A stretch of 64,000 nucleotides of DNA from Cryptomeria japonica (lineage: Eukaryota; Streptophyta; Pinopsida; Cupressales; Cupressaceae): the NCBI RefSeq assembly GCF_030272615.1, contig NC_081406.1, positions 232,428,396-232,492,395 on the forward strand. Reading direction: 5' to 3'. Of the stretch, positions 49,515 through 62,339 are shown piece by piece. A program made the position numbers and the translations under genes. The notes beneath the pieces are model-generated. The model did no database searches, was not told the origin of the DNA, and saw nothing but the letters and a program-made list of their open reading frames with translations. Position 1 is the first letter of the stretch. Each line of letters opens with the position of its first letter.

Positions 49515-50027
49515 TGTTAGAACATAATGTTATTAGGGATCACATCCTTATAACATTTATATATAATGTTCTAATATAAGGTTATAAAACCTTATAAATT
49601 ATATGCTTTATATATAAGCAAATCCCATTTGAAATAATTATAATCTAATAATTATTAGATTATTAATTATTTAGGAGTGGGGGTTATTGAAAAGGTGTGA
49701 CTAGTGAAGCCACCCTTCCTCCTCTATTTTAGGAGGTTCTCTCTCATTTGAGAGGTATGTGAATTTGGAGCTTTTATGGTGAGTTGTATCACTATGCACA
49801 AGAGGTATTATTGGCCACGTGGAAGTATTGGAGGAGTATCCCCAGGTTCATGTCTATTTTATGATAGACAATATTTGTAAGTGTTTTAATTAAATGATGC
49901 TTTATGGGGTTTTTTACCTAAAAGGTTTTTCACCATGTATATCTTGTGTAATGTGTACAATTATTTATGTATGATTCTCATTTTATTGTTTATAATGATT
50001 AGTATCCTAAGATCCTAATTTATAACA
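49515..50027 (+). repeat. 3' LTR of the outer element
   Basis: It starts TGTTAGAACA and ends TATAACA, matching 28458-28966, and is followed by the TSD ATAAC. Confidence 0.93.
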
Positions 50028-50032
50028 ATAAC

Positions 50033-50560
50033 AAATTGCAAAAGATTTGGGCTTGGCAAATATGTCAAACGAGCTCATGGGGATCTACAAATGGGTAGAT
50101 AGGAACACAAAATTGCAGGAAACACAGGTGAACATGTTTTTTGTCATGAGAACCAATTGAGTGCAAAATGCGAGCCTCCAAAGTAAGCTACTCAGTCTTT
50201 TCTAAAAATGTGCACACATTGAACCCTTGATGACCCCTCAAATCAAGTGATTTAAAAATGCATCCAATCTGATTGTGGATGCTGCAACATGATCAATATG
50301 ATTACTGATAAGAGTGAACACATCCTCAAAAGAATTTTACATAAGATTCATCGGGCTTTGATTTGTAGCTCTCCAAAGTGATCTACTTGGGTAAGATTTT
50401 TCAGTTGCTTTTCTGAGTGCTATGAGAAATTTTTCAAGTGGGTCCTCAAAGTTTAGACAAATTTTGGAGGTCCCAACACAACGTGAACCTCTTAAGCTTC
50501 AAATTGACATCCTTTTCTTATCTTATCAAAAGTGGAAAAATGAGATGATCATGTCCAAAT
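50033..50560. other. Right flank of the nested insertions, no gene seen
   Basis: Unique-looking AT-rich DNA continuing the sequence that ends at 28457. No open frame has coding character. Confidence 0.5.
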
Positions 50561-52174
50561 CCTATACCCATGGATATTCCTCCTCCTTATAATGGAGTTA
50601 GCATTCTTCCTATTGCTTCTATTCCTCTTGTATATGCTTTAGTTTTGCCTCCTACATATTGTATATCTTTACCTAGCAGAGTTTCTTTCATTCTTCCCCA
50701 TTTAAGGGAAGAAAAGAAGCATATGTTCATTGATCCTCAACCTTTGCAACCCTCGACTAAAACGAAAAGGAACTATTGTGCAAGAGAATTCTGATGAAGA
50801 CATCATGCCAAGGCTCGTGAGCTTGCTTCCCAAACCATTTCCTCCCTAAACACACCAAATGTTGACTTGATCCCATTTGTCTAGCCTTCGCCTAACCATA
50901 GAGAGAAAGTTCAACTAAATGCTTAAGAAAAATGATGGTTCAAGTTCTTTTCGTATTATAGATCCTATTTTTAATAGTCTAGATGATGATATGGATGATG
51001 ATGTTGTTCATAATAACAATGTTGATTCTACTGATTTTGATGAAATGTATGAGATTATTGATGTTAACCGTGATTTATCTGAACACATTTTTTCAAAAGC
51101 ATTAACCTTAGCTCCTAGTGACAAACAAAGTGATGAACATCATTAGAGCATGGTACTTGTTTGGAACTTGTAGTATCTCCATTTGCCATGCTCGAAGTGG
51201 CTCTTCTTAAATCTTGTCCACTATCCTAAAATGATGTTCAACAAGATTGAGAGGCAAATGATTTTATTTACTAGCTTCATTTGTGCTATGGATTTTATTT
51301 TGTGTGTTTGCTTGTTTATAATGTGCTTCTCTTGTGGTGTGCTACTTGATATGTTTTTGTGTTATGTTAGGTTCTCTTTGGATGACCCTTTTTACTCTAT
51401 TGGTGCAAGGTAATAAAGAGGTCGAATCTGTTGTGACATTCTTCTATTTGTATCTCTTTTCTTCTATATGTTGTGCCTTGTGTTGTCTACTCGGGGACAA
51501 TGCAAAGCGTTGAGGTCTCTTTTTGGTCTCTTCCATGTTGACTAAAAAAGACACGTGTGCTCTTCTTCCATTGTGTTTTTAGTTCCACTACCTTTGGGGG
51601 ATGAGGTCAATTCAATAAAAATATTATTAATATATATTATTTATCATAAGAGCATACTGACCCTAGAGTTAGTGGATCCCTTATGTGCTTTTTTCTATAT
51701 GTTTTTTGACCATTATCCTTTGATTTTTCCCTTCTTGGGGGCATCTCATTGTGGTAACATTGTTGTCTTTTGGATGCATGCTACCTTAAAGAATTTTCTC
51801 TTGATAAGGCATCTGCAATTGCTTTAATGTGGGCATATACACTTTACTCAATGTTACACTTTTTGCACACACCATGATATGTTTTCGATACTCAAGTTAC
51901 TTTACAAGATGAGTCTTTTGCTTTGTAATTTGTAATTTTTATTTTTCATGACTCATAGTAAGAAAATATTACTAGGCTAGTACAATCATGTTCTCTCTCT
52001 TCTTGTTTCTTATGTTGTCCTTTTTATCCTGGTATAAGAGTAGTAAGATCCTAAAGTCCTTGGGGGCTTAGTGCATCTTGTCTCTTTGATATCTTGGTGA
52101 AATTTTTTCAATACAACTTTGCACTTTACCACGAGTGTGCTTACTCTCATACTCCTGCTAAAATGGGGGCTAAA
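50561..52174 (+). pseudogene. Debris resembling the 3' part of an LTR element
   Basis: Two short acidic or proline-containing frames (around 50570-50794 and 50919-51143, the second with DDDMDDDVVHNNN) precede about 1 kb of non-coding DNA. A run AAAATGGGGGCTAAA at 52160-52174 is followed by TGTAGCATTG, which looks like a polypurine tract and LTR start. No gag or pol motif is left, so the family assignment is a guess. Confidence 0.3.
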
Positions 52175-52450
52175 TGTAGCATTGTAAATTGTACTTGCTT
52201 ATAATTTCGTCCTCACCTAGGCCTCACTTTGGTTTTCCAACTTTTGATGCCTTATTAGAGTATTGATTCTGCTCACACCTCATTCTAAACTCACTTTTTC
52301 ATCACTTGGCCATTTCTCCCTTCATTCTGGAGCGCTAATTTTTAGGACCAGGGCATGGGCGAATCTGTGCTAATTTTCATTGAAGAGTGTAGGAGTTTTA
52401 GGTTGGTGATTTGGTGATTATGCATTTGAGAAAAAAAAGGTTTCCATAAG
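52175..52450 (+). repeat. Candidate LTR start, end not found
   Basis: It begins TGTAGCATTGTAAATTG directly after the purine run. No matching second copy or target-site duplication was located in the window, so the 3' end is arbitrary. Confidence 0.3.
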
Positions 52451-53038
52451 GAACCTACAACAAACTGAAGTGGAAGAAGATTGGCCCGTGCAAGATTTTG
52501 TGGAAGTTCTCATCAAATGCATATGAGATTAAGCTTCTAGTTAGAATTGATATCTCTTCAATATTCAATGTCGTATATTTATATGAATTTGATGAGGATA
52601 AATCAAGTGGACAATAGAATAAATTTTTAGGTTTTCAAGATGCACCAAAATGGGTGTATTAGTTGTCAAAGAAGGGAAATGAGTGCATTGAATATATCAC
52701 TTATTCATGCATGCACTTCAGATGTAGTGAAGTTTAGAATCTCAGTTCTAGTATTGCCAAAATGTTCATTAGTTCCACACTCATGAAACAATTCCATACC
52801 CATGGTGCTTGATGCAGGAGGACTTAGGCTCATGAACAATCTACATCAACCAAAAAGATCTCGCTTAAATTTTGAGTTGTTAATTTTGATTTGGTTTTGG
52901 CTTTCTCATTTTTTTTAGTGTCTTTTGTTAGGTAATGTTAACATTTGTCAATTTGTTTGAAGTTCAATGCTCACCTTTGATAATTTCTCTTTACACCAAA
53001 ATTGTTTATAATGAGATGCTCTTTAGTTGATAACATTG
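52451..53038. other. Spacer, no gene seen
   Basis: AT-rich sequence; no supported gene or repeat boundary. Confidence 0.5.
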
Positions 53039-53210
53039 TAAGAATCTATAGCTCACCAACAATACTAAAAACACCAAGAACTACATCTATGTATATGAAA
53101 CATTGACATTTAGTGCTCCTCGATTGATAATGTGGTAAGAATCTACATCTCACCAACAACAATAAAAACACCTAGAACTACCTCTATGTATATGAAACAT
53201 TGGCATTTAC
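53039..53210 (+). repeat. Direct duplication, ~97-bp period
   Basis: TAAGAATCTA starts at 53039 and 53136. Both are followed by CTCACCAACAA, AAAACACC, AGAACTAC and TCTATGTATATGAAACATTG with few differences. Confidence 0.85.
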
Positions 53211-56039
53211 TTTTGAACATAATTATTGACAGGAAAAATGATACCTTCACTTGATGATGAAAAGAGGACATTTTTGAGAAATCTTTGGCTGTGCTTAAGA
53301 ATGTGAAAAAGGCTATAATGAAGACAAATGGCAGCACAAATGCTTATGAAAACCCTCTACGAGAACTTGACCAAGAGGAGATAGGCTTTAGAGGAAAACA
53401 AAGAGACAACTGCGTAGGAATGATTATAAAAGGGAGGCCAAGAAAGTAAGTGTGTTAGAAAATAGAGCTAGTAGCTACACATTAAGGTGTGGGGAAGGCA
53501 GCGTAGAAAATAAAAAAGTTGCGAAGCAACTGGGGTAGAAAAGTAAATAAAAGAAGAGAAATCCAAAGGGCAGTAATTAGAGGAACTAACCCTTGTACAA
53601 GCATTGGACAGATCAACATAAGAGGGTCATTAAGGGGCTAGTTTGAAGTTAGAGCAGCAAGAGAGTAATTAAGGTGTGTTGAAATACAAGTGAAAAGATA
53701 GAAATAGAGACAATGACTAGACATTGGATAATAGAAGGAAGCTACGAGTGAACGGGTTCAAATAGAAGATTGTGTTAAGAGAACAAACTTGGTGATTGAT
53801 TATTTAAAAATAGTGCACTTGTTTGTAAATTGGTTCAGTATGATCTCTAGTAATTGGAACCTATTCCAAACTGTAACAAACCTAGCTTAAATAAAATTTG
53901 AAGAGGAATCATTTGTGTTTGCAAATTTTTTTGATGGTGTCTGATTGTTGTTTGTGGCTGCTAAATCTCTCTTTGTCTAATAAGACACAGAAAGTGTAGA
54001 CCTGCATTAAATAATTTCATTTATTTTTTTAGCTTTATTTTAGATTGTGTTTTCCATCATTTTGGTTTCTTTTTATGCGTAAATGATTTTGTGGGAAAAT
54101 GAGAAATCTCATTTCATAGATATCATTGTGTAAATTCTAAAAATATAAATTTATGATATTTTAATAATATATTATATTGTTTCTGGGCGGTTTGGCATGC
54201 CTATGGGCTTTTTGTAATAGGTAGATAGGCTTATGTTCTTTTGAGCAATACTTAAGGGTTTTCTTACTGGTTCTTTCCCTTCAGTGCTCTTTGAACCAGA
54301 CACATGTAAAAAATATATATAATCAATATAATTTTAGTGGTCTCATCCACTTTTATCAAAAAACAATAAAAATATTATATTGTTATTTTTAATTTTGATT
54401 ACAAGTGAGTCATTTTTCAAATAGTCAACATTGATTTTCTTGACAAAAATGATAGTAACATTTATTTTAATATATTAGAAAACATACTAGAGAAAAGTGT
54501 CTTAGTCAAGCCATCACTTTTCTTTTGTATAAACAAGCACCAAAATGTTTGGCATGCCATCAAAGTGCTTTACTTTTTACACTTACATTTCATGCATCAA
54601 TGAAATAGTAAATCTCTTAATTGATAATTGCGTAAAAGAGAATTTATTAGAACACTTAATTTGGTGTACTAAAAGAATTCATATCTACATAACCATCATA
54701 GAATAGATGCTTTACATGTTCTTTCATGTTTCAATTCATCTTTGTTACACATTTCATGTGATTATTGTTATATTCTTATATTTGAAAGTATTTAATTGCA
54801 TCCATTTTAGACATCAAGGACATAGAACATTTATTAATTGATCATTCACATAAAATAACATATATTAGAATGGGAGCCTTGCCAAAACCCATGTTTTAGA
54901 TTATGGGAGCCTTGGAAAACCCTTTGTTAATGTGCATTCGATGTCTCTTGCTTGATGGCTTAGGCCTTGTGGGTGTCTTAGCCTAATCTTTGATGCCTAG
55001 TTGTCGAGGGTTGGTTGTTGGTCGATTACTGGTAGTATTTGGTGTATCTTTGTGTAACGTTCTATTTTTGGGTTCTGGATTCCCACCAAGTCCAAAGGGT
55101 TTCAGATCCCTTCAAAACCTATTGTATGGGGTTTCAAGTCCCCTTAAAACCTATTTGACCCTTAATAAAAAGCATATATTATAATTCTTTAGTTGTTGCA
55201 CTATAAAGAGTTCAAATCTACATAACCATTATAAGATAGATGCTTTCTTGCTACCTACTAATCATTAGCATGACTATAAAGTTCATCCTATCAAGGTGGT
55301 CAATTTAGGAGAAACCAACGCTTGTAATCACATGATACCCTTTGAGTATATAGAATACCACTAGTCCTTAACATTGAATGAAGCACAAGCTATTAGGTGA
55401 ATTAGAGACTAGAGGTATGAAACTAGTTGTATCATATAAATAGTATGTAGAAAAGATTTACACTTACGAAAAATAATCAAATTCATAAATTTGGCTAGGA
55501 AATGATAATATAATAACGTAGAATTTTATATAAAGAACACATCTAAACTAATAATTTTCAAACATCAAATTATCAAAATCATTATTTACACGTAATTCAT
55601 TCCTTCATATTAATTTTAAAACTATATAATTCTCACACATTCACTTTACCAAAATAACATTAATACTTATTCTTATTTCTAAGATAAAGATAGCACTTAT
55701 TTAATCTAAATTAACACGCAAATTCATTGCTTATATTTATTCAAATAACATTTATTATAGTAGGATAGAGCTTATCCATGTAGTATATTATAAATTAAAA
55801 TTCAATGAAAATTTAACAAAAAAATATTGATGGAAATTGCACGTGCATGTTCAAGGCCAGGTAAGAATGGAGGTTGAGAGGTAGGTAGTTTAATTTCGTA
55901 TCAATCATCAATCTTATTCTAATCATATCATTTAGGAGCTCTTCACAATAATTACTTTTACACGTCATGACATATGTAGAAGCTTGATAGTTTAAGCATT
56001 CATAATTTGATTGAACAGTTCTTTATCATTATTTTAACA
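53211..56039. other. AT-rich repeat debris, no gene seen
   Basis: No coding support. Two places resemble LINE 3' ends: 54290-54370 (GTGGTCTCATCCACTTTTATC then A-rich) and 55075-55170 (GGTTTCAGATCCC repeated as GGTTTCAAGTCCC, then TTAATAAAAAG). Both calls rest on general appearance only. Confidence 0.35.
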
Positions 56040-56170
56040 GTGCATTGATTTCAGTTTCTTTTAAGACATCCGTACTTAAAAATTGTTATTAATATTGGTT
56101 CACAGTGCATTGAGTTCAGTTTCTTTCGAGAGTCCCGTACTTAAAAATTATGATCGATATTGGTTTGCCA
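56040..56170 (+). repeat. Direct duplication, ~65-bp period
   Basis: GTGCATTGATTTCAGTTTCTTT and GTGCATTGAGTTCAGTTTCTTT begin the two units; both continue through CCGTACTTAAAAATT and ATATTGGTT. Confidence 0.85.
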
Positions 56171-56604
56171 CATGTATGCAACAGTCAGTAAAATGTTAAT
56201 ATAATTATATCTTCATAACCCTTTAGCTTTTTATCGTCTTCATGATATTGTTTTATATTGACAATGTCGTCTCACAATTGTTTAGCTTTGTGGTGACTTT
56301 TAAGTGCACTAAATGATTCTAATTTAATCAAATATTTTAATTAATTCTATTTATATTTTTTATTGACAAGTTTGTTACACTTTTTTTCAATTTTTCACAT
56401 ATCTATAAACATGCATCTATATTCTTTTTCGACAAATCCAATACACTTTTTGAACAGTGCAACTGCTAATTATGATAAGAATGATAAGAATAATCTAGGG
56501 GAAGAGCATCAATAGATAACATAGTTTTGACCCCCAATAGCTGTCATAGTGAAAACATCATTAATAAATTTGTTTTGTATCAATAGTCGATCATTTTTTG
56601 TAAT

Positions 56605-56700
56605 TAATTGGCCCATTTGTGCACAACTATTGTAACATTTGTCCCATTTGTGTACCACTATTGGAACATTTGTTCACCACTATTGAGACATTTGTCAACA
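56605..56700 (+). repeat. Short tandem repeat, ~30-bp unit
   Basis: Three copies of CATTTGTG.ACAACTATTGTAA / CATTTGTGTACCACTATTGGAA / CATTTGTTCACCACTATTGAGA. Confidence 0.8.
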
Positions 56701-58449
56701 AGGACTAGCGATTTTGAGTTGACCTTTACTAGAACATCTTTAGTTAGGTATGAAGAGACACTTTGAAATGTGTACTTTTTGACCTTTGTGCGCATAATTG
56801 ATTCAACAGCATGCATCGTTACTATCCAGAAGCCAGATCAATAGCTATAAGCAGTTAAGTTGCGTATGAAGACAACTAAAAAAAAAAATCAAAATCCGAT
56901 ATACCCTTTAAGATTTGTGGGTGCGCGAAGTTAGCTATGACTGGTACTCTTCCCCTCTTCCCTTATGATAGATCAAATAAGTCTTATGGGAGACTCTCTG
57001 CATACATGAACTCCAAGCTCTCTGAAAGGGATCCCAAGCTGTCGGGAATGAATCTACATGTTAGACAGTTGGGTTGTTTGAGCTCCTTTAGTGAACAAAG
57101 TTATGAATGATATGGAAAGATATACCAATGCAAGTGACTTCTAATGTGTGTATGATTGACATCTTAGTTAGGCTAAAGACATCTTTCTCTTTCTCTGTTC
57201 TATCTTATCAAGTTAAAAACTTGTCCAATCATGGCACAGGAGAAACATCAGAAAGATCTTTCGTGTTGAATTTTGATTCTGTAATTATTGTTTTCTACAG
57301 CCGATGTGAATTTTGATTCTACACGATGCTAGGTAAAGAAAGGAAAAGATGAAAAAGGTCGTTGCCATTGAGTTTTCACGACGTGGATAGAAAACGATTT
57401 ATATAGCCTGGAAAATTCAGTTTGGTGTGAACGCAAGGCGTTCTTTAGGTAGGTCAAGAAGAATTTATTGTTGTCAATTCGTATGCCCCACTTGGTCTGT
57501 CCGAGTGCCTAGCTACTCACAATAATATACACGGGATTCAAAATATACCCTAATCATGAAAACCGGATCTGGGTCACAAAATAATGAAGAGATTTCTGTA
57601 TGGTTGAATGTTTCTTTTAAAATAATATAGACGTGGAGACAAAGTTTGTCATAAACCTTTTGGGTTTTGGTCGTTTAATCACGTTGGTGAACTATATTCT
57701 TAGTGGAAACAATCCAACCTTATCTTAATCTACATTTCGGATTACGAAATCACTACGATAGAATGACTTTACGTTCAACGAAGTTGTTGAAGACCAGCTG
57801 TTGTAGATTTACGGCTATGATAACTAACATCGCTTTCATGGCCAAGACTTGAACAGTGAACATTGTCTTTTTTAAAATTCCCCTTAGATGTTTTCCGCTT
57901 CCGTCATGGTATTGGATGTGGCCTTAACCGTAAGGTCATAAAAGCTACTCTATTTTATTTTATTTTGAGTGGAGTGGAAAAAAAGTTAAAGTTCAATTGA
58001 TTGCGTACAATTAGTGAGGGTGATGGTCTCTTCATTAATTAGAAAGGATGTAGTTCAATTGATCTACTATTATATGTTATTATATGTTACTGTCATCTAT
58101 TAATATTCAAAATTCCAAGAAATATGATACAAGGAATGAGGTCAAGATCATACACCTAATGACTTTGACGGAATGGATACCTATCAGTCTTTAGCTCTTA
58201 ACTGACAAATTATCGCATTGACTCAGTGCATGAGATAACAAAATGAACTCTTTTATGATATAGAATCCTCCGTCAATTTTATTTATGTTTTCAAAGATTT
58301 CTTTTTATGCCGTCGAAAGCAGATGCCTTGTCCATGTCATTACAGCGTATTGCATAAAGCCTGTTTCACATCATGTAATAAAGATCAGTCACTCTTCTGA
58401 AAAGACCGTAAAGGCTTCGTCTCCGTGTTGTGTAATTTTTGTAGTAAAA
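56701..58449. other. Less repetitive spacer, no gene seen
   Basis: Mixed-composition sequence without a convincing open frame; it may be the upstream region of the exons proposed at 58450-62339. Confidence 0.4.
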
Positions 58450-61400
58450 TCTGGGATTCTGTCGTGGGGAATGGCCATGAAATTCTACATAGGGAAGAAA
58501 TTGCGGGACCAAGCAATGTGTTTAGGTTTAGGCGCCCTGCATTGCAAGGAACCCATTGCTATTTGTACCAAACAGATATTAAAATCGAGGTGAGTGGATG
58601 TCTGTCTGTTAGACTGCATAAGACTGCTGTTAGAAGTATTATTGTCAACGGGCCCCAACATTAAAAATGAAATCATTTTATCATCAGAAAGCTGTTGGCT
58701 TTAATATTATAAAGCTGTGTTCTGCAATTAACAAAAGCATTCTGGTTCTTCGTCCCCCGCTTCATCCTGCCGACATTTTTCTGCAGCCTGGAGAGCTTTT
58801 CATTGGGGTTTTCATAGGTGATAAGGCTGGGAATACATGGTGGAGAAGCAGGGCACGTGCGAGAAAGAAAAAATCGCATGTGCCATTCTTCCCCACTATG
58901 GAATACCCTTTGCCGTTTCATGGAACTGGGCTTTCGTAATCTTCTATCAGATTGGAAAAGTAGGCTATGAACAGGCTAAGTAAGGGATGAGATTATTTGG
59001 TATCGCAACGGCAAGGTAAAGACTAAACTTTCTCTTAGACTGCATGATTCATGTACAGCAGATGAAATAAAAAAGGTTAATTGTTATTCTTGTTCCATTT
59101 TCTAGTCATGGCTTATTTTAGAGTTATAATACATGAAAGTATAAAGTCTGGTTCGCACAAAATGTATATAGTGTTCTTTGTTGATTGTGCCATTGGCTAA
59201 TAGATTTTTAAAGGGAGTTTCAGAGTTTTATGGTTTCTATAATTGTATATGTTTTTGAATCGACATTTTAGCTTAATAAACATTTTTTCTTACATTCAAT
59301 AACAAAAAGAATTTTGTTTGATAGATTTAGCTGGGTTTTTTCATTTGTAATAATAAATTTGCCACATTAATAATGGCAAATTATCAGCAGAGGGTAGAAT
59401 TGTATGTATAAGGGTTCTAAATATATGTAGTAGTTAAATCCAACCAGTGCAGGATCGTGATACGATGATGGGTGAATTCCAAAACGATATTCTACTTCTG
59501 TTAGGCCATTTTATTGCAGATCTAATGAATATAAATGCACCCAAGCGGTATCACTGAGGGTGTCTCTTCAATGTGTAATTCCAATGTACATGTAGCACAT
59601 TCATTTGAAATTAAAAAAATATAGAGATAATTAGTAATTTTGGAGCATTACTTATAGCAAATTGATTCTGTGACTATTGAGATCCCACTGTGGTCTAATG
59701 GTCAGATGATTTTTTTTGGTTTTACTTGTTCATTTATAGTTTACAAAAATAGTTATTGTTAGCATCTGAGTTAATTGGTGTTAATAATAGTTTTTCATAA
59801 ACAATATAATACCTAGTTTTTAGTAATTAAGAAACTATCATTTGAAGTTATATAGTGGAAAATCAAGCGTCCATATAAAATTCCATCTTAAACTTTATTT
59901 TGAAAATTTTAAAACTCAATATATTGTTATTATTTTATTTTTACAGAACACATATTTATAATCTTTTATGTTTACAGAAAATAGTAGAGAGATTGGTAGA
60001 GAAATATATGCCAGTTTAAATCATAATCATTTTACCATTTCAAACATTATTCAAATTAACGAATATGTAATGTGCAGGTAGAACGTTGAGACTTTTATCA
60101 TTTCAATTCTTCCTGGTGAAGTTATTGAGCAAATAGTAGAAACTCGCCAGATGTTTTGGTGTTTTTTTTCCTTTTAAAGTTCAAATGTCACATATAGCAG
60201 TTTTTTAGATTGGCAATAAATTCAATACATAATAACCTTTAAAAACAGTGTACTCAATCGGTAAGTCAATTAGTTTTGTCAAAGGGTTTATACAATTTGA
60301 GTCAATCTATTCTGAAGGCAGTTGATTTTATCACAATTTTATATCACTTATATTATGGTTTTCACCATTCCTAACAGTAAGCTTCCAAAAATCGGCAAAA
60401 TAACATGCCTGTATTGACATTCTCGAAAAACCATAGAATGCATTCTCATCTGAAAGTGTTAAAATTCTGCCTCACGAATCTTATCTGCTGCGGGCAATAC
60501 ACGACATTAATCATATACGTTCTTATGTCTTTTCTGTTGTGTATTTGAGGATTAGCTTGCATAATCAAAGAACCATTAAAAACATCTATGATATTGATGT
60601 TTAAGATTATTTATAAGACAGGAGATTTTGTAATTTTTGTTTTGTGAAAAGCTGATTTCTCATATTTAACTTGAAAATGAACTTTTCAATTCTCTCAAAT
60701 TAAACCACATCTTCATACATTACCCACCGTTACATGGAAGAAACAGACTGTTTGAATTGAGTTTGCTTTTAATTTTGCTGTTGTGTTTTTGAGGACTATT
60801 CTTGTATAATCAAGAAACATCTATAATATTAAAGATAATCTAGCAGTACTATACAATCTGTAATTTTTTTTTGTTGTGTATTTGAGGATTATTTTGTATA
60901 ATCAAGAAACATATATAATGTCAAAGATATTCTAGCAGACAGTAGATTCTTTTAGTTTAACTTTGTGTGAAGATTTGATCTTCTATTATTTAATAATGAG
61001 CTTTTCTATTCTCTCGATACAATTATATCTCTGTACATTACAAACTGTTATACACAAATTGCAGAAGTAATTACAAGACACCAGATTGTTTGAATTGAGT
61101 TTTTGTCTAATTTCTTTTGTTTAGGTCTAGTGAGAGGGACGGGTCTATTTTGGCTTCAAAATGGCAGTACGGATTGACTAACATGCGTGTTAGTCGCGCG
61201 TTTTACACCGTCGATTTTGCAATAAACGACTGCGATTGATTAACACATCACTATCACACTGTATGAAAAATCTGTTTTGAAGCCAAAATAGCTTCGGCCT
61301 AGCTTCGGCTTAGTGAAAGAGTGTCTCATTGATGGTGTTTTGGCTCTATTGATTTGATTCGTACATATTTTGCAAAAGTAACTCTAATTCAAAGAGAAAA

Positions 61401-62339
61401 AGCTTTCCAACTTTCATTGACCTAGTTTCGCACATTGCAAGAAGGGAAGGGCAGATTACCAACTACCTGCTACGTGTAATCAATCTTATAAAGACATTTT
61501 TAATATTCTCAGTACTTTAGATTGGAAAGGGACCCGTGAAGTTGCAGATTTCTTCGCCAGATTGCTCATTGTGTCCCGGTACAAGAGGTGACATTCTATT
61601 ATTCAACCAGTAAAGAGTTTTAATTATCACAGCTATTGTAAAATAGCCATCTGATCAGACTCTTTTCGAATAGATTAAATGTCAGATCAAAAATCGAGTT
61701 ACTACAATTCTCAAATCTCCTTTTTGTGATCCAGCGTTAGAAATTCAGTTTTGTTTTTTGTGCATTTGGATAAGTGGCGGCATAGGATGAACATACATTC
61801 CTTCTAGGCCAGGTACCTACCTTTATCATCATGTTGCTTTGATGAAGCATTGCCTTTTCCTTAGTCAAAGCACTTGACCAAGTGGTGGCAAGTTGGAAAG
61901 CTAGGAAGAAAAGATATTAAGCTAATCATGGGTCCCCAAATTGACTTTTATTTGTAGGACCCTCTTGCAGTACCTAGCAGCGCACTCATAGATTTTGAGA
62001 TCAATTTAAACACACGCAATAATGATGTTTGAAATATAATTTAAAAATAACTTGGGGTTCTACAAATGGGAAACAGGCTAAGGAAACGAGATGATGTATC
62101 AAACTATATATAAATGTCAAAGAAAGAAACAAGCATATCTGTCATTTTATATACTTGGATCTGTTTCTCTTTACACGGCAAAGATTAGGCAGCTTTAGAA
62201 TGTGTGAGGCTTACATTCATTGAGATCCGTGTAGGATGTGCTGTTCTTTGTCTTGTATGTTGGTTTATTGGATTCCAGCGAGACAGACATGGAGAGAGCT
62301 GCACAAGATGTGAAAGTCAGCATTTTCAATGCTATTTGA
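58450..62339 (+). CDS. Candidate spliced gene, partial exon chain
   Basis: Three pieces join in phase. An exon ending at 58589 has donor AG|GTGAGT and the frame MAMKFYIGKKLRDQAMCLGL. Exon 61513-61587 follows TTCTCAG and reads TLDWKGTREVADFFARLLIV before AG|GTGACA. Terminal exon 62279-62339 follows GGATTCCAG, reads ETDMERAAQDVKVSIFNAI and ends in TGA, with AATAAA at 62341. Each junction splits a codon the same way. The first exon's start is unknown and more exons may lie between, for example around 58788-58818. I do not recognise the protein. The last two exons are the better supported; the link to 58589 is tentative, because another frame there is also open. Confidence 0.3.
60536..61120 (+). 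repeat. Imperfect tandem triplication
   Basis: GTTGTGTATTTGAGGATTA-type starts occur near 60536, 60780 and 60872, followed by ATAATCAA.GAAAC and later CTGTTTGAATTGAGTTT (60748) or CAGATTGTTTGAATTGAGTT (61082). The outer copies are about 245 bp; the middle one is truncated to about 92 bp. It lies in the presumed intron of the candidate plus-strand gene. Confidence 0.75.
61145..61291. repeat. Perfect 17-bp inverted repeat, MITE-like
   Basis: CTATTTTGGCTTCAAAA at 61145-61161 and its exact reverse complement at 61275-61291 enclose 113 bp. That spacer is itself hairpin-rich, with ACTAACATGCGTGTTAGT. AGTGAGAG (61129) and AGTGAAAG (61312) outside could be a decayed 8-bp target duplication, as in hAT-type elements. 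No coding sequence. Confidence 0.7.

Larger units (their letters stand above)
28458..50027 (+). mobile_element. LTR retrotransposon without visible coding, split by a gypsy insertion
   Basis: LTRs of 509 bp (28458-28966) and 513 bp (49515-50027) are flanked by a perfect TSD ATAAC at 28453-28457 and 50028-50032. A primer-binding site TGGTATCAGTGCC follows the 5' LTR directly, and AAGGGGGAG precedes the 3' LTR. Without the inner element and its duplicated TSD the length is about 5.2 kb. Its own internal parts (28967-30496 and 46903-49514) show no gag or pol motif, so it was probably a non-autonomous element moved by another copy. LTRs differ by about 4% over the first 250 bp by eye, more than those of the gypsy element inside it. 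Confidence 0.9.
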
